This document shows positions 34,275 to 45,537 of a stretch of DNA of 64,000 bases, piece by piece. The DNA comes from Enterococcus phoeniculicola ATCC BAA-412 (GTDB lineage: Bacteria; Bacillota; Bacilli; Lactobacillales; Enterococcaceae). The position numbers and the translations under genes were made by a program. Numbering within the stretch: position 1 is the stretch's first letter; the number at the start of each line of letters is the position of its first letter. Below the pieces are notes generated by a model. It saw nothing but the letters and a program-made list of their open reading frames with translations. It was not told the DNA's origin and made no database searches. Location of the stretch: assembly GCF_000407505.1 (NCBI RefSeq), contig NZ_ASWE01000002.1, positions 310,001-374,000 of the forward strand. Reading direction: 5' to 3'.

Positions 34275-34985
34275 TTGGAAAAGGAATCGTTACTTTACGA
34301 AGGAAAAGCGAAAAAACTCTACAAAACAAGTGAAGATGGGTTGGTTTGGGTAGAGTATTTAAACCAAGCCACGGCTTTAAATGGTGCGAAAAAAGACAAA
34401 GTTCAGGGAAAAGGCGAATTAAATAATCAGATTACCAGTAAAATTTTTGAGAAGTTAAACGAACGAGGGATTGCTAGTCATTTTGTTAGGAAATTATCAA
34501 AAACCGAACAATTGGTAAAAGAAGTGAATATTATTCCATTAGAAGTTGTCGTGCGGAATGTGGCTGCAGGAAGTTTTTCTAAACGTTTAGATGTTTTAGA
34601 AGGACATCCGTTGCCATTTCCAATTATTGAGTTTTATTTCAAAGAAGATCGATTAGATGATCCATTGATTAACGAAGACCATATTTTAGCATTGGGTATT
34701 GCAACGAATGAGGAAATTCAAAAAATCAAGACCATGACACACAAAATAAATCACGCATTAATTGATTTGTTCAATGAGCTTTCTATTAAGTTAATTGATT
34801 TTAAAGTGGAGTTTGGAAAAACGGCAGAAGGTGAGATTCTTTTAGCAGATGAGATTTCTCCTGATACTTGCCGGTTATGGGATTTAAAAACAAATGAACA
34901 TTTAGATAAAGACGTTTATCGCAGAGATTTAGGAGACCTTGTTCCTGTGTACAAAGAAGTATTAAGACGTCTGGAAGAAATTTGA
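34275..34985 (+). CDS. purC: SAICAR synthetase (phosphoribosylaminoimidazole-succinocarboxamide synthase)
   Basis: This 236-residue enzyme starts with TTG 34275, eight bases after AAGGAGAG. Motifs are LLYEGKAKKLYKT, VVRNVAAGSFSKR (substrate and ATP site), LIDFKVEFGKT and LADEISPDTCRLWD. It joins aspartate to CAIR with ATP. It is the first gene of the nine-gene purCSQLFMNHD transcript; a 75-bp gap to purS includes its ribosome site. Confidence 0.96.
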   Translation: MEKESLLYEGKAKKLYKTSEDGLVWVEYLNQATALNGAKKDKVQGKGELNNQITSKIFEKLNERGIASHFVRKLSKTEQLVKEVNIIPLEVVVRNVAAGSFSKRLDVLEGHPLPFPIIEFYFKEDRLDDPLINEDHILALGIATNEEIQKIKTMTHKINHALIDLFNELSIKLIDFKVEFGKTAEGEILLADEISPDTCRLWDLKTNEHLDKDVYRRDLGDLVPVYKEVLRRLEEI

Positions 34986-35060
34986 ATAGTTACGGTTTTG
35001 GAAATACTGAAGCAAGTAGTCAATAAAAATTCAAAATAATGAGAAAAAGGAGCCATTCAA

Positions 35061-35315
35061 ATGTATTTTGTAAAAGTTTATGTCACGTATAAAGATTCCG
35101 TTTTAGACCCTCAAGGAGAAGCAGTCAAAGGTGCAGTTCATCGTATGGGCTATACAGAGATTGAAGAAATTCGCATTGGGAAATATTTTGAAATTAAAGT
35201 CTCCGCAGCAGATAGACCGGTAGAAGAAATGATTGAGGAAGTCTGTGACAAGCTATTGGCAAATGTAAATATGGAAAGCTATCGTTATGAAATTTCTGCA
35301 TTGGAGGAAGTATAA
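35061..35315 (+). CDS. purS: FGAM synthase subunit PurS
   Basis: The 84-residue protein (KVYVTYKDSVLDPQGEAVKGAVHRMGYTEIEEIRIGKYFEI) has the usual length and the conserved LDPQGEAV block. It forms a small dimer that bridges PurQ and PurL in the Gram-positive formylglycinamidine synthase complex. The ATG at 35061 follows AAAAAGGAG, and the stop codon directly abuts the purQ start. Confidence 0.95.
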   Translation: MYFVKVYVTYKDSVLDPQGEAVKGAVHRMGYTEIEEIRIGKYFEIKVSAADRPVEEMIEEVCDKLLANVNMESYRYEISALEEV

Positions 35316-35999
35316 ATGAAATTTGCTGTCATTGTATTTCCTGGTTCAAACTGTGATATGGACATGTTTTGGGCTGTAAAAGAAATCATGGGTGCTGAGG
35401 CAGAATATGTGCGTCACGATGCTGACTCACTGGAAGGATTCGATGGCGTTTTGCTTCCTGGCGGATTTTCTTATGGAGATTACTTAAGATGCGGTGCGAT
35501 TGCTCGCTTTTCTAAAATAATGTCTGAAGTGATTCGATTCGCAGAAGAAGGAAAGCCCGTTTTTGGCACTTGTAATGGATTTCAAGTATTAACAGAAGCG
35601 GGCCTTTTACCAGGGGCGCTGAAAAGAAATGAGTCTTTACACTTTATTTGCAAAACGGTTCCTTTGAAAGTAGTCAACAATCAGACAAAATTTACGACAG
35701 AGTATCAAAAGGAAGAAATTCTTCAAATTCCTGTGGCTCATGGAGAAGGAAACTATTACTGTGACGAAGAAACCTTGCAGGAATTAAAAGAGAACAATCA
35801 AATTGTTTTCACGTACTCTGGTGAAAATATTAATGGCAGCATTGAACAAATCGCTGGAATTACAAACAAAGCGGGAAATGTTTTAGGAATGATGCCACAC
35901 CCAGAACGAGCAATGGAAACGTTACTTGGTTCTGAGGACGGCAAACGTTTCTTTGCCTCCATACTGAAAAACTTTGGAAAGGTGACAGCGAACAAATGA
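35316..35999 (+). CDS. purQ: FGAM synthase glutaminase subunit PurQ
   Basis: The 227-residue class-I amidotransferase has the nucleophile elbow [12 protein letters not shown] (Cys near residue 87) and catalytic His/Glu in [24 protein letters not shown] and [13 protein letters not shown] are family blocks. It releases ammonia from glutamine and passes it to PurL. Its end overlaps the purL start by four bases (ATGA). Confidence 0.96.
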   Translation: MKFAVIVFPGSNCDMDMFWAVKEIMGAEAEYVRHDADSLEGFDGVLLPGGFSYGDYLRCGAIARFSKIMSEVIRFAEEGKPVFGTCNGFQVLTEAGLLPGALKRNESLHFICKTVPLKVVNNQTKFTTEYQKEEILQIPVAHGEGNYYCDEETLQELKENNQIVFTYSGENINGSIEQIAGITNKAGNVLGMMPHPERAMETLLGSEDGKRFFASILKNFGKVTANK

Positions 36000-38218
36000 T
36001 GAAAGTGACAGAGCCAACACCACAAGAAATAAAAGAGCAAAAAATTTATACTGACTGGGGATTGACGGAAGAGGAGTATCGATTGATTTCAGAAGAGATT
36101 CTGGGGAGGTTGCCAAATTATACAGAAACGGGTTTATTTTCTGTGATGTGGAGCGAACATTGCTCCTATAAAAATTCAAAACCTGTATTGCGAAAGTTTC
36201 CAACAACTGGGCCTCAAGTATTGCAAGGTCCTGGAGAAGGAGCAGGGATTGTTGATATTGGCGACGGACAGGCAGTTGTGTTTAAAGCGGAAAGCCATAA
36301 CCATCCGTCAGCAGTAGAGCCTTATGAAGGAGCCGCTACTGGTGTAGGAGGAATTATCCGGGATATTTTTAGTATGGGTGCACGTCCAATCGCAATTTTA
36401 GATTCTTTACGTTTTGGGGAATTAGATAATGAACGCACAAAATATTTACTCGAAGAGGTTGTTGCAGGAATCAGTGGTTATGGGAACTGTATCGGTATTC
36501 CGACGGTTGGCGGGGAAGTGGCTTTTGATCCTTGCTACGCAGGAAATCCACTAGTAAATGCCATGTGTGTGGGATTAATTGATCATAAGGATATTCAAAA
36601 AGGGCAGGCTAAAGGAGTCGGAAACGCCATTATGTACGTAGGCGCAAAAACAGGACGCGATGGTATTCACGGTGCTACGTTTGCCTCAGAAGAGTTTGTA
36701 GAAGGAGAAGAACAGCAACGCTCGGCGGTTCAAGTAGGCGATCCCTTCATGGAAAAATTACTATTGGAAGCTTGTCTAGAATTGATTTTAGAACATTCAG
36801 ACATCTTGGTAGGAATTCAAGATATGGGCGCCGCTGGACTGGTTTCGTCAAGCGCTGAAATGGCGTCTAAAGCAGGTTCTGGTTTGAAACTTTATTTAGA
36901 TGATGTGCCTCAGCGCGAAACTAATATGACGCCATACGAAATGATGTTGTCAGAATCTCAAGAAAGAATGCTGATTTGTGTAGAACAAGGACATGAAAAA
37001 GAGGTTGTTGACTTGTTTCATAAATATGAGCTAGATGCAGTCACTATTGGAGAAGTGACAGATGATGGACTTTATCGTCTGTATCACCACGAGGTGGAGG
37101 TTGCAAATCTGCCAGTGGATGCTTTGGCTGAGGATGCACCTGTTTACAACAAAGAACGAAAAGAACCTGCGCGGATTCGAGCGTTTTCAAAGCTAGCGGA
37201 TTTTCAACCGACTATCACCAGCGGAGAAGAAACGTTACTTGGATTGTTGCAGCAACCAACCATCGCTTCAAAGAAAATGATTTATGAAACCTATGACTCG
37301 CAGGTACGAACCAACACAGTTGTGCGACCTGGAAGTGATGCAGCTGTTTTACGTGTTAGAGGAACAAATAAGGCATTAGCCATGACAACAGACTGTAACG
37401 CAAGATACTTATATTTAAATCCAGAGATTGGCGGTCAGATTGCTGTGGCAGAGGCGGCAAGAAATATTGTCGCAAGTGGAGGACGTCCATTAGCTATTAC
37501 CGATTGTTTGAACTATGGTTCTCCAGATAAACCAGAAGGGTTTTGGGAATTATGGACATCAGCGGATGGTATTTCAGAGGCTTGTCGTGTATTAGATACG
37601 CCAGTTATTTCTGGAAATGTCTCTTTATATAATGAAACGGATGGAAAAGCAATTTATCCAACACCAGTCATTGGAATGGTCGGCTTAATTGATGACTTAG
37701 CCCATATTACAACGCAAGAGTTTAAACAGGCTGGTGATCTTATTTATCTCATTGGAGACACAAAACCAGACTTTAATGGTTCTGAGCTACAAAAAATGCA
37801 ATTAGGCCGTATCGAAGGTCAATTAATGGCGTTTGATTTAGCTGTGGAAAAAAAGAATCAAGAAGCAGTGTTAGCCGCAATTAAACAAGGACTAGTGGAA
37901 AGCGCACATGACTGTGCAGAGGGTGGAATTGGTGTAGCGCTTGCCGAATCTGCATTTAAAAATAACTTTGGGATAGAGGTTAGCTTGAATATGGCTACGG
38001 CAAATCTATTCTCAGAAACACAATCTCGCTTTATTTTATCTGTTGCCAAAGAAAATCAAGAAGCATTTGAACAAATGATGGGTGAACAGGCAGAAAAAGT
38101 TGGAACGGTTACCGCAACAAATCAGTTGGTGATAAAGACAGAGGAAGAAACTATTTCTATTGAGGTGACGAAAGCCAAACAGCTTTGGGAGGATGCAATC
38201 TCATGTCTTATGAAGTAA
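35996..38218 (+). CDS. purL: FGAM synthase large subunit PurL (small-type)
   Basis: The 740-residue protein matches the small-type PurL that needs PurS and PurQ. Motifs include [12 protein letters not shown] near the N-terminus (catalytic His), [39 protein letters not shown], and a second AIR-synthase-like half with [14 protein letters not shown] and [13 protein letters not shown]. It converts FGAR to FGAM with ATP. Either ATG 35996 or the adjacent ATG 35999 may be used. Its end overlaps purF. Confidence 0.96.
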   Translation: MMKVTEPTPQEIKEQKIYTDWGLTEEEYRLISEEILGRLPNYTETGLFSVMWSEHCSYKNSKPVLRKFPTTGPQVLQGPGEGAGIVDIGDGQAVVFKAESHNHPSAVEPYEGAATGVGGIIRDIFSMGARPIAILDSLRFGELDNERTKYLLEEVVAGISGYGNCIGIPTVGGEVAFDPCYAGNPLVNAMCVGLIDHKDIQKGQAKGVGNAIMYVGAKTGRDGIHGATFASEEFVEGEEQQRSAVQVGDPFMEKLLLEACLELILEHSDILVGIQDMGAAGLVSSSAEMASKAGSGLKLYLDDVPQRETNMTPYEMMLSESQERMLICVEQGHEKEVVDLFHKYELDAVTIGEVTDDGLYRLYHHEVEVANLPVDALAEDAPVYNKERKEPARIRAFSKLADFQPTITSGEETLLGLLQQPTIASKKMIYETYDSQVRTNTVVRPGSDAAVLRVRGTNKALAMTTDCNARYLYLNPEIGGQIAVAEAARNIVASGGRPLAITDCLNYGSPDKPEGFWELWTSADGISEACRVLDTPVISGNVSLYNETDGKAIYPTPVIGMVGLIDDLAHITTQEFKQAGDLIYLIGDTKPDFNGSELQKMQLGRIEGQLMAFDLAVEKKNQEAVLAAIKQGLVESAHDCAEGGIGVALAESAFKNNFGIEVSLNMATANLFSETQSRFILSVAKENQEAFEQMMGEQAEKVGTVTATNQLVIKTEEETISIEVTKAKQLWEDAISCLMK

Positions 38219-39642
38219 AAAGTTTAAATGAAGAGTGCGGTATTTTCGGTGTCTGGGGGCACCCGGATGCTGCTCGTGTAACTTATTTTGGACTTCATAG
38301 TTTACAACACCGCGGACAAGAAGGCGCAGGAATTGTTGTGAATCAAGAAGGAATCTTAGATGGATACCGTGGATTAGGGTTATTATCAGAGGTTTTTAAA
38401 GATGAACGGCAGTTAAATAATCTAAAAGGAACGGCGGCTATCGGACATGTCCGATATGCAACTGCAGGAAATGGGAGTGTTGATAATATTCAGCCATTTC
38501 TATTTAAATTTTACGATACTTCTATAGGACTTGCCCATAATGGAAATTTAACGAATGCTCGTACACTAAGACGTGAATTGGAAACGGATGGCGCTATTTT
38601 TCACTCCAATTCAGATACAGAAATTTTGATGCATTTGATTCGCAGAAGTAAAGAAACCACATTTATCGGTCAGTTGAAAGAAGCGTTGAATAAAGTGAAA
38701 GGTGGATTTGCCTATCTGTTAATGACAGAGAATGCGATGATTGCTGCCCTTGATCCAAATGGTTTTCGTCCGCTATCTATTGGTCAAATGAAAAATGGTT
38801 CTTATGTCGTTGCCTCTGAAACTTGTGCACTAGAGGTGATTGGTGCCGCGTTCATTCGAGATGTTCAGCCGGGAGAACTTGTAATTATCAATGAACAGGG
38901 AGTGACAATCGACACCTACACAACGGATACACAGCCCGCCATTTGTGCGATGGAATATATCTACTTTGCTAGACCTGATTCAAATATTGCAGGTGTGAAT
39001 GTACATACCGCAAGAAAAAATATGGGTAGACGTTTAGCTCAGGAAGCGTCAGTGGCAGCGGATATGGTGGTAGGGGTACCCAACTCTTCTTTATCTGCTG
39101 CAAGTGGCTATGCAGAGGCAAGTGGAATTCCTTATGAGATGGGCCTAGTTAAAAATCAGTATATTGCCCGAACGTTTATTCAGCCAACTCAAGAGTTAAG
39201 AGAACAAGGGGTTCGTATGAAGTTATCGGCGGTTCGAGGAGTCGTTGAAGGCAAAAAGGTCATTATGGTAGATGATTCGATTGTTCGTGGGACGACAAGT
39301 CGAAGAATTGTTCAATTGTTAAAAGAAGCGGGTGCAAAAGAAGTTCATGTCCGAATTGCTGCTCCGCCATTAAAATACCCATGTTTTTATGGAATTGATA
39401 TTCAAACAAGAAAAGAATTAATCGCCGCCAATCACTCAATAGAAGAAATTTGTGAAGAAATTGGCGCAGATTCTCTGAGTTTCTTGAGTGAAGACGGACT
39501 GATTGATGCCATTGGATTAACCTTTGATGCGCCGTATTCTGGATTGTGCATGGCGTATTTTAACGGAGATTATCCGACCCCTCTTTACGATTATGAAGAA
39601 AAGTATCAAGCCTCATTGAAAGAGAAGACTTCCTTTTTTTAG
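38203..39642 (+). CDS. purF: Amidophosphoribosyltransferase
   Basis: The ATG at 38203 is chosen, ten bases after GGGAGG. It yields an 11-residue propeptide ending in Glu-Glu before Cys12 ([11 protein letters not shown]), the N-terminal nucleophile exposed by self-processing in this family. The 479-residue enzyme has a glutaminase half ([28 protein letters not shown]) and a PRTase half ([18 protein letters not shown]). Cysteines for an Fe-S cluster are plausible ([21 protein letters not shown]). It makes phosphoribosylamine, the committed step of purine synthesis, and overlaps purL by 16 bp. Confidence 0.97.
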   Translation: MSYEVKSLNEECGIFGVWGHPDAARVTYFGLHSLQHRGQEGAGIVVNQEGILDGYRGLGLLSEVFKDERQLNNLKGTAAIGHVRYATAGNGSVDNIQPFLFKFYDTSIGLAHNGNLTNARTLRRELETDGAIFHSNSDTEILMHLIRRSKETTFIGQLKEALNKVKGGFAYLLMTENAMIAALDPNGFRPLSIGQMKNGSYVVASETCALEVIGAAFIRDVQPGELVIINEQGVTIDTYTTDTQPAICAMEYIYFARPDSNIAGVNVHTARKNMGRRLAQEASVAADMVVGVPNSSLSAASGYAEASGIPYEMGLVKNQYIARTFIQPTQELREQGVRMKLSAVRGVVEGKKVIMVDDSIVRGTTSRRIVQLLKEAGAKEVHVRIAAPPLKYPCFYGIDIQTRKELIAANHSIEEICEEIGADSLSFLSEDGLIDAIGLTFDAPYSGLCMAYFNGDYPTPLYDYEEKYQASLKEKTSFF

Positions 39643-39664
39643 GAATGAATAGGAGCGAAGCTTT

Positions 39665-40702
39665 ATGAAAAATGCGTATGCCAAAGCTGGTGTTGACGTA
39701 GAAGCAGGATATGAAGTAGTTGAACGGATTAAAAAACACGTAAAACGTACAGAACGTCTAGGTGTTATGGGCGCAATTGGTGGATTTGGAGGTTGTTTTG
39801 ATTTAAGTACGGTGGACGTTTCAGAGCCTGTACTGATTTCGGGAACAGATGGAGTTGGAACAAAATTAATGGTGGCCATCCAAGAGGATACCCATACAAC
39901 CATCGGGATTGATTGTGTGGCGATGTGCGTGAATGATATTGTCGCTCAAGGAGCAGAGCCTTTATATTTTCTGGATTATATTGCAACAGGGAAAAATATT
40001 CCTGTACGTTTGGAACAAGTTGTCGCAGGTGTAGCAGAAGGCTGTGTGCAGGCAGGGGCAGCACTAATTGGTGGAGAAACTGCTGAAATGCCAGGGATGT
40101 ACGGTGAAAATGACTATGATTTAGCAGGATTTGCTGTAGGAATTGCTGAAAAAAGGCAACTTGTTACAGGGGAAAAGATTCAATCAGGAGACGTTCTGAT
40201 TGGACTGCCTTCAAGTGGTATTCATTCAAACGGCTATTCCTTGGTGAGAAAAATCTTTTTTGAAGAGCATTCTTTTACTGGTGAGTCAGAATTGCCAGAG
40301 CTTGACACGACACTAGGTGAAGAGCTATTGATTCCTACAAAGATTTATGTGAATGCACTATTGCCTCTTGTGAAAAAAGAACTCGTTGCCGGAATTGCCC
40401 ATATTACGGGCGGCGGTTTTATTGAAAATATTCCTCGGATGGTTTCAGATGAATTGAGTGTAGAGATAGAAGTAGGATCTTGGCCAATTTTACCGATTTT
40501 TAAAGCCTTACAGCTTTATGGAAAAATTCCTGCCCGTGAGATGTATGAAATTTTTAATATGGGTATCGGAATGGTCCTTGCAGTGTCACCTCAAAAGGTG
40601 GAGGAAGTTCAGGCGGTTTTAAAAGAAAATAATGAACCAAGTTTTGTAATTGGTCGTGTAACAGAAAAGCAGCAGCAGTCTGTTGTTTTAAAAGGAGTTT
40701 AA
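39665..40702 (+). CDS. purM: AIR synthetase (phosphoribosylformylglycinamidine cyclo-ligase)
   Basis: The 345-residue protein starts at ATG 39665 behind AATAGGAGCG. Motifs are [52 protein letters not shown] and [13 protein letters not shown], all standard for PurM. It closes the imidazole ring of AIR from FGAM using ATP. The gap to purN is three bases. Confidence 0.97.
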   Translation: MKNAYAKAGVDVEAGYEVVERIKKHVKRTERLGVMGAIGGFGGCFDLSTVDVSEPVLISGTDGVGTKLMVAIQEDTHTTIGIDCVAMCVNDIVAQGAEPLYFLDYIATGKNIPVRLEQVVAGVAEGCVQAGAALIGGETAEMPGMYGENDYDLAGFAVGIAEKRQLVTGEKIQSGDVLIGLPSSGIHSNGYSLVRKIFFEEHSFTGESELPELDTTLGEELLIPTKIYVNALLPLVKKELVAGIAHITGGGFIENIPRMVSDELSVEIEVGSWPILPIFKALQLYGKIPAREMYEIFNMGIGMVLAVSPQKVEEVQAVLKENNEPSFVIGRVTEKQQQSVVLKGV

Positions 40703-40705
40703 AAG

Positions 40706-41287
40706 ATGAGAGCAGCCATTTTGGCATCGGGAAACGGCAGCAACTTTGAGGCAATCATCACTGCCGTGAAAAGACGAGAAATCGAAATGGACATCGCATT
40801 TGTTTTTTCTGATAAACCAGATGCTTTTGTTCTTGAACGAGCTAAAAATCATGGGATTGAAGCAATTCATTTTTCACCAAAAAATTTTTCTTCTAAAGGA
40901 ATTTACGAAGCAGAACTTCTTCATTTATTGGAAGAATATCAAGTAGAATGGATTATTTTGGCTGGTTATATGCGGATTATTGGTCCGTGTTTGTTAGAGG
41001 CATATCCGCAGAGAATTATTAATATTCACCCCTCGCTCTTGCCGAAGTATCCTGGGCTTCATGGGATAAAAGAAGCATTTGAAGCGAAAGCTGAACAAAC
41101 AGGCGTAACCATCCACTATATTGATGCAGGGGTGGACACAGGACCTATTATTGTACAAGAAGCACTTGATATTCTACAAACAGATACCTTGGAAAGTTTG
41201 GAAGAAAAAATTCATCAATTGGAGCATCAGCTCTATCCAAAGGTTCTAGCAGAAATTGCCAACAAACAAAAAGGAGCGGTTAAATAA
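40706..41287 (+). CDS. purN: GAR transformylase (10-formyl-THF dependent)
   Basis: The 193-residue protein starts at ATG 40706 inside a short gap after purM. RAAILASGNGSNFEAI is the phosphate-binding loop. INIHPSLLPKYPGLHGI holds the catalytic Asn-x-His, and TGVTIHYIDAGVDTGPIIVQE the catalytic Asp and folate site. It formylates glycinamide ribonucleotide. Confidence 0.96.
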   Translation: MRAAILASGNGSNFEAIITAVKRREIEMDIAFVFSDKPDAFVLERAKNHGIEAIHFSPKNFSSKGIYEAELLHLLEEYQVEWIILAGYMRIIGPCLLEAYPQRIINIHPSLLPKYPGLHGIKEAFEAKAEQTGVTIHYIDAGVDTGPIIVQEALDILQTDTLESLEEKIHQLEHQLYPKVLAEIANKQKGAVK

Positions 41288-41290
41288 CTT

Positions 41291-42826
41291 ATGAGACGAG
41301 CATTGATTAGTGTATCAGATAAAACAGGGGTCATTGAATTTGCACAAGGATTAGTCGCACAAGGAATTGAAATCATTTCTACAGGCGGAACGAAAAAAAC
41401 GCTTGATGAAGCAGGCGTTCCAACAATTTCTATCGATGAAGTGACTGGATTTCCAGAAATGATGGATGGGCGTGTGAAGACCTTACATCCGAAAATTCAT
41501 GGCGGACTGCTGGGACGACGTGATTTAGCTACTCATATGTCGGAGATGAAGGAACACCAAATTTCTCCTATTGATTTTGTTTGTGTAAATTTATATCCTT
41601 TCAAAGAAACCATTTTAAAACCGGAAGTGACGGAAGAACAAGCAATTGAAAATATTGATATTGGTGGACCTAGTATGTTACGTTCAGCAGCTAAAAATTT
41701 TGCATCTGTGACAGTCGTTGTTGATCCACAAGATTATGAGCAGGTTTTAGCTACGCTTGAGCAAACAGGGGACACTTCTTTAACTACACGAAAAAAACTG
41801 GCAGCAAAAGTTTTTCGTCATACAGCAGCCTATGATGCGCTTATTGCCACTTATTTAACAGAGATTGTGGAAGAAGAAACACCTGAAACTCTAACCTTGA
41901 GCTACGATTTGAAGCAGACATTACGCTATGGGGAAAACAGCCATCAAAAAGCCGCGTTTTATAAAGAAGCGATTCCGACAGCTTTTTCTATTGCAAGCGC
42001 AGTACAGCAGCATGGTAAAGAACTCTCTTACAATAATATTAAAGATGCAGATGCTGCACTACGGATTATCCGTGAATTTACAGAACCTACAGTGGTGGCA
42101 TTAAAACATATGAATCCATGTGGAATAGGAACAGGTGAGACTATTTTTGATGCATACAACTACGCCTATGAAGCGGATCCTGTGTCCATTTTTGGAGGAA
42201 TTATCGTTTTAAATCGTGAAGTCGATTTGGCTACTGCGCAAAAGATGCACCAGCTGTTCCTAGAAATTATCATTGCACCTAGTTATAGTGAAGAAGCGTT
42301 TGCTTTACTTTCGGAAAAAAAGAACCTCAGACTGTTAACATTGGATTTCTCTTCTAAAAATCAAGAAGCAAAACCAGAAACAGTTTCGGTGATTGGCGGA
42401 TTACTTCTTCAAGAACAAGATGTTATTGAAGAAATCCCAACAGAGTGGAAATGTGTGACAACCAGACAGCCGAGTCATGAAGAGCTGGCTGCACTGGCAT
42501 TTGCATGGAAAGCTGTCAAGCATGTAAAATCTAATGCGATTGTGGTGGCGAACCAACATCAGACCCTTGGGATTGGTGCAGGACAAATGAATCGTGTTGG
42601 CTCTGTTAAGCTAGCGGTTGAACAAGCGGGCGTACGGATTTCAGAAGCAGTTCTAGCAAGTGATGCGTATTTCCCAATGGGCGATTCAGTGGAATATGCT
42701 GCTGAACATGGAATAAAAGCGATTGTTCAGCCTGGAGGGAGTATTAAAGACCAAGAGTCAATTGATATGGCCAATAAATACGGTATTGCAATGGTCTTTA
42801 CAGAGATTCGTCATTTTAGACATTAA
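41291..42826 (+). CDS. purH: Bifunctional AICAR transformylase / IMP cyclohydrolase
   Basis: At 511 residues it has the usual length. The N-terminal cyclohydrolase part shows [31 protein letters not shown] and [17 protein letters not shown]. The C-terminal transformylase part shows [52 protein letters not shown] and [11 protein letters not shown]. It performs the last two steps to IMP. ATG 41291 lies 3 bp after purN. The 126 bp before purD are longer than other gaps in the operon. Confidence 0.97.
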   Translation: MRRALISVSDKTGVIEFAQGLVAQGIEIISTGGTKKTLDEAGVPTISIDEVTGFPEMMDGRVKTLHPKIHGGLLGRRDLATHMSEMKEHQISPIDFVCVNLYPFKETILKPEVTEEQAIENIDIGGPSMLRSAAKNFASVTVVVDPQDYEQVLATLEQTGDTSLTTRKKLAAKVFRHTAAYDALIATYLTEIVEEETPETLTLSYDLKQTLRYGENSHQKAAFYKEAIPTAFSIASAVQQHGKELSYNNIKDADAALRIIREFTEPTVVALKHMNPCGIGTGETIFDAYNYAYEADPVSIFGGIIVLNREVDLATAQKMHQLFLEIIIAPSYSEEAFALLSEKKNLRLLTLDFSSKNQEAKPETVSVIGGLLLQEQDVIEEIPTEWKCVTTRQPSHEELAALAFAWKAVKHVKSNAIVVANQHQTLGIGAGQMNRVGSVKLAVEQAGVRISEAVLASDAYFPMGDSVEYAAEHGIKAIVQPGGSIKDQESIDMANKYGIAMVFTEIRHFRH

Positions 42827-42952
42827 TAGGGAAGCGGCTGAATTCGAACCATTCTTAGAATAGGCAACTGTTAAAAATTGCTGGTTTTATTCTTAAAGAA
42901 GGGGATGATTCGTCGCTTTTTTCAAAAAAGTGAATTTTATTAGGAGGACACT

Positions 42953-44227
42953 ATGAAAAAAACGATTTTAGTTATCGGAAGTGGCGGACGAGAACATACT
43001 CTTGCACAAAAGTTTTTGGAAAGTCCATGGGTTGACCGTGTATTTTGTGCGCCGGGAAATGCGGGGATGAAACAAGATGGGATTGAGCTTGCAGCAATTA
43101 ATGAACTAGATAATGAAGGGTTAATACGTTTTGCAAAACAACAAGCAGTTGATTGGACATTTGTTGGTCCTGAGATTCCTCTTTTAAATGGAGTAGTCAA
43201 TGCTTTTTCTGATGCTGGACTTAAAATATTTGGTCCTACCAAGGAAGCGGCACTCATCGAAGGATCAAAAGATTTTGCAAAAGAAATTATGAGCAAATAT
43301 TCGATTCCAACAGCCAGCTATCAAACGTTCCATGAGTTTGAAAAAGCCAAGGAATACGTGTTAAAAAAAGGGGCACCAATTGTCATTAAAGCAGATGGAC
43401 TTGCTGCGGGAAAAGGTGTGGTGGTTGCGTTAACTGTTGACGAGGCAATTGATGCGTTAAAAGACATGCTGGAAGAAAACAAATTTGGCGAAAGTGGTGC
43501 GAAGGTCGTCGTCGAAGACTTTTTAGATGGAGAAGAATTTTCTTTACTTGCTTTTGTAAAGGGAGAAGAAGTCTATCCTATGGTTATTGCACAGGATCAT
43601 AAGCGTGCCTATGATGGCGATAAAGGACCCAATACAGGTGGTATGGGTGCCTATGCTCCTGTTCCGCAAATTCCTCAGATAATGGTGGAAAAAGCAGTAG
43701 CAGAAATTATGATACCGACAGCAAAAGGGCTTGTAAAAGAAGGACGTTCATTTACAGGAATCTTGTATGCTGGGTTAATTGCAACGAAAGAAGGTGCAAA
43801 AGTCATTGAATTTAATGCTCGCTTTGGTGATCCGGAAACGCAGGTTGTTTTACAGCGCTTAGAAAGTGATTTGGCACTAATTATTGATGACTTACTAAAT
43901 AATCGTAAACCAGATATTCAGTGGAAAAAGAAAGGCTTTAGTATTGGTATAGTTGTTGCAGCGAATGGCTATCCATCTGCTTATAAAACAGGAGAAATGC
44001 TTCCAAACTTTGCTCTTTTGGAAGACGAACATCTTTATTATGCAGGGGTTGAGGAAAAAGACGGAAATCTTGTGACAAATGGCGGACGAGTTTATCTGCT
44101 GGAAGCCCAAGGCGCAACACTACAGGAGGCACAAAAAAAGGTTTATGAACTGTTAAACAAAACAGATACTGCAGGAACTTTTTATCGAACGGATATTGGA
44201 CAAAAAGGGATCTCGAAAGAAAAATAG
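42953..44227 (+). CDS. purD: Phosphoribosylamine-glycine ligase (GAR synthetase)
   Basis: The 424-residue ATP-grasp protein starts at ATG 42953 behind TTAGGAGGA. Motifs are ILVIGSGGREHTLAQK, PIVIKADGLAAGKGVVVA, DHKRAYDGDKGPNTGGMGAYAP and EFNARFGDPETQVVL. It joins glycine to phosphoribosylamine. It is the last gene of the purC transcript; no clear terminator follows within 96 bp of the next gene. Confidence 0.96.
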   Translation: MKKTILVIGSGGREHTLAQKFLESPWVDRVFCAPGNAGMKQDGIELAAINELDNEGLIRFAKQQAVDWTFVGPEIPLLNGVVNAFSDAGLKIFGPTKEAALIEGSKDFAKEIMSKYSIPTASYQTFHEFEKAKEYVLKKGAPIVIKADGLAAGKGVVVALTVDEAIDALKDMLEENKFGESGAKVVVEDFLDGEEFSLLAFVKGEEVYPMVIAQDHKRAYDGDKGPNTGGMGAYAPVPQIPQIMVEKAVAEIMIPTAKGLVKEGRSFTGILYAGLIATKEGAKVIEFNARFGDPETQVVLQRLESDLALIIDDLLNNRKPDIQWKKKGFSIGIVVAANGYPSAYKTGEMLPNFALLEDEHLYYAGVEEKDGNLVTNGGRVYLLEAQGATLQEAQKKVYELLNKTDTAGTFYRTDIGQKGISKEK

Positions 44228-44323
44228 CGAACTTATCTAAACTGGTTTCTTTGGGAAAAATAAAGCCTTTTCAAAAAAGGTGTGGTAAACTGTACGTTGT
44301 AGAAAGAAAATTGGAGGTATCTC

Positions 44324-45238
44324 ATGAAAAAAATTAAATTCGGCTCAACAACTCAAGAAGTAGCATCGGTTATTTTAGGCAGTATGCGCATAAATAATGC
44401 AGAGAATCCTGTTGAAGTGATTGAAACTGCTGCAGAAAATGGTATTAACTTTTTTGATCATGCAGACATTTATGCGGGTGGAGAATGCGAATCAATTTTT
44501 GGAAAAGCGTTAAAAGAAAGCTCATTGCGTCGGGAAGATTTATTTATCCAAACGAAATGCGGGATTGTTCCAGGGAAAATGTTCGATTTTTCTAAAGAGC
44601 ATATTATTGAATCTGTTGATGCAAGTTTAACTCGATTAGGCGTAGATCATGTAGATGCTCTTTTATTACACCGTCCGGATACGTTAGTTGAACCAGAAGA
44701 GGTAGCAGCTGCTTTTGATCAATTAGAAGCCCAAGGGAAAGTGACTCATTTTGGTGTAAGTAACCAAAATCCAATGCAAATTGAGTTATTGAAAAAAACT
44801 GTAAAACAACCATTAGTAGCGAATCAATTACAATTTGGTATTATGCATACAGGAATGATTGACCAAGGGATTCATGTAAATATGACGGATGGCGGAAGCG
44901 TTGATCATGATGGAAGTCTTTTGGATTATTCTCGTTTACATGATATGACAATTCAAGCCTGGTCTCCGTATCAATATGGCTTCTTTGAAGGAGTCTTCAT
45001 TGGAAATGAAAAATTTCCAGAACTAAATAAAAAATTAGAAACGCTAGCTGAGAAATACGAAACAACGCCAACAGGTCTTGCTTCAGCTTGGATTTTACGT
45101 CATCCTGCGAATATGCAGGTAATTGCTGGGACAATGAATATTGGTCGGATCAAAGAAATCGCTAAAGCTTCTGAGATTGTTTTAAGTCGTGAGGATTGGT
45201 ATGACATCTATATGGCAGCAGGGAATATTTTACCGTAA
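44324..45238 (+). CDS. Aldo/keto reductase (YdhF-like oxidoreductase)
   Basis: The 304-residue protein begins at ATG 44324 behind TTGGAGG. It has the catalytic tetrad in order: Asp and Tyr in NFFDHADIYAGGECE, Lys in IQTKCGIV and His in ALLLHRPD. The late block AWILRHPANMQVIAGTMN is the NADPH-binding region. It resembles E. coli YdhF in size. It should reduce a carbonyl compound with NADPH; the substrate is unknown. It may be on the tail of the purine transcript or on its own promoter. Confidence 0.88.
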   Translation: MKKIKFGSTTQEVASVILGSMRINNAENPVEVIETAAENGINFFDHADIYAGGECESIFGKALKESSLRREDLFIQTKCGIVPGKMFDFSKEHIIESVDASLTRLGVDHVDALLLHRPDTLVEPEEVAAAFDQLEAQGKVTHFGVSNQNPMQIELLKKTVKQPLVANQLQFGIMHTGMIDQGIHVNMTDGGSVDHDGSLLDYSRLHDMTIQAWSPYQYGFFEGVFIGNEKFPELNKKLETLAEKYETTPTGLASAWILRHPANMQVIAGTMNIGRIKEIAKASEIVLSREDWYDIYMAAGNILP

Positions 45239-45292
45239 CGATATAGAACCAATTGAAAGAATTGGCAAAAATTCACGAGAATGAAACTAGAG

Positions 45293-45347
45293 AAAAAATC
45301 GCAAAAAGAGGCCAGAAATGGTTTTCTCTTTCGCGATTTTTTTATTT
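45293..45347 (+). terminator. Terminator after the aldo/keto reductase gene
   Basis: AAAAATCGC ... GCGATTTTTTT closes a hairpin that also includes AGAG/CTCT; the T-tract follows. A short reading frame here is explained by this hairpin and is not called. Confidence 0.8.
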
Positions 45348-45429
45348 TATGAATGGTTTCTTATTTATCGACTGTTTAAAGGAAACGAATGATATTTCGG
45401 ATAAAACTTCAAATCTTAACAAAAAAAGC

Positions 45430-45507
45430 TTGATTTTATAGAATATATGTTGTAAATTACAGATGATGCTCAGAAAAGCATCTGAAAAATAATTAATGTT
45501 CGTGTTT
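45430..45507 (+). promoter_or_regulatory. guaC promoter, leader hairpin and downstream PurBox
   Basis: -35 TTGATT (45430-45435), 17 bases, -10 TAAATT (45453-45458). A small hairpin GATGCT-CAGAAA-AGCATC follows near the expected start. AATGTTCGTGTTT (45495-45507) reads AAACACGAACATT on the minus strand, the best PurBox-like match in the window. Here it lies about 36 bases downstream of the expected start, a position fitting repression or roadblock more than activation. Confidence 0.65.
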
Positions 45508-45537
45508 TACTGAAATGAACATCAGGAGGAAGCTCTT

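Noticed and set aside
42832-42918. Possible hairpin (AAGCGGCTGAAT with ATTCGTCGCTT) between purH and purD
   Set aside because: The stem is broken by mismatches and the loop is long; it is not convincing as an attenuator, although a T-tract follows.
45253-45441. 62-codon reading frame after the aldo/keto reductase
   Set aside because: It has no ribosome site and is fully explained by the terminator hairpin and A/T-rich sequence.
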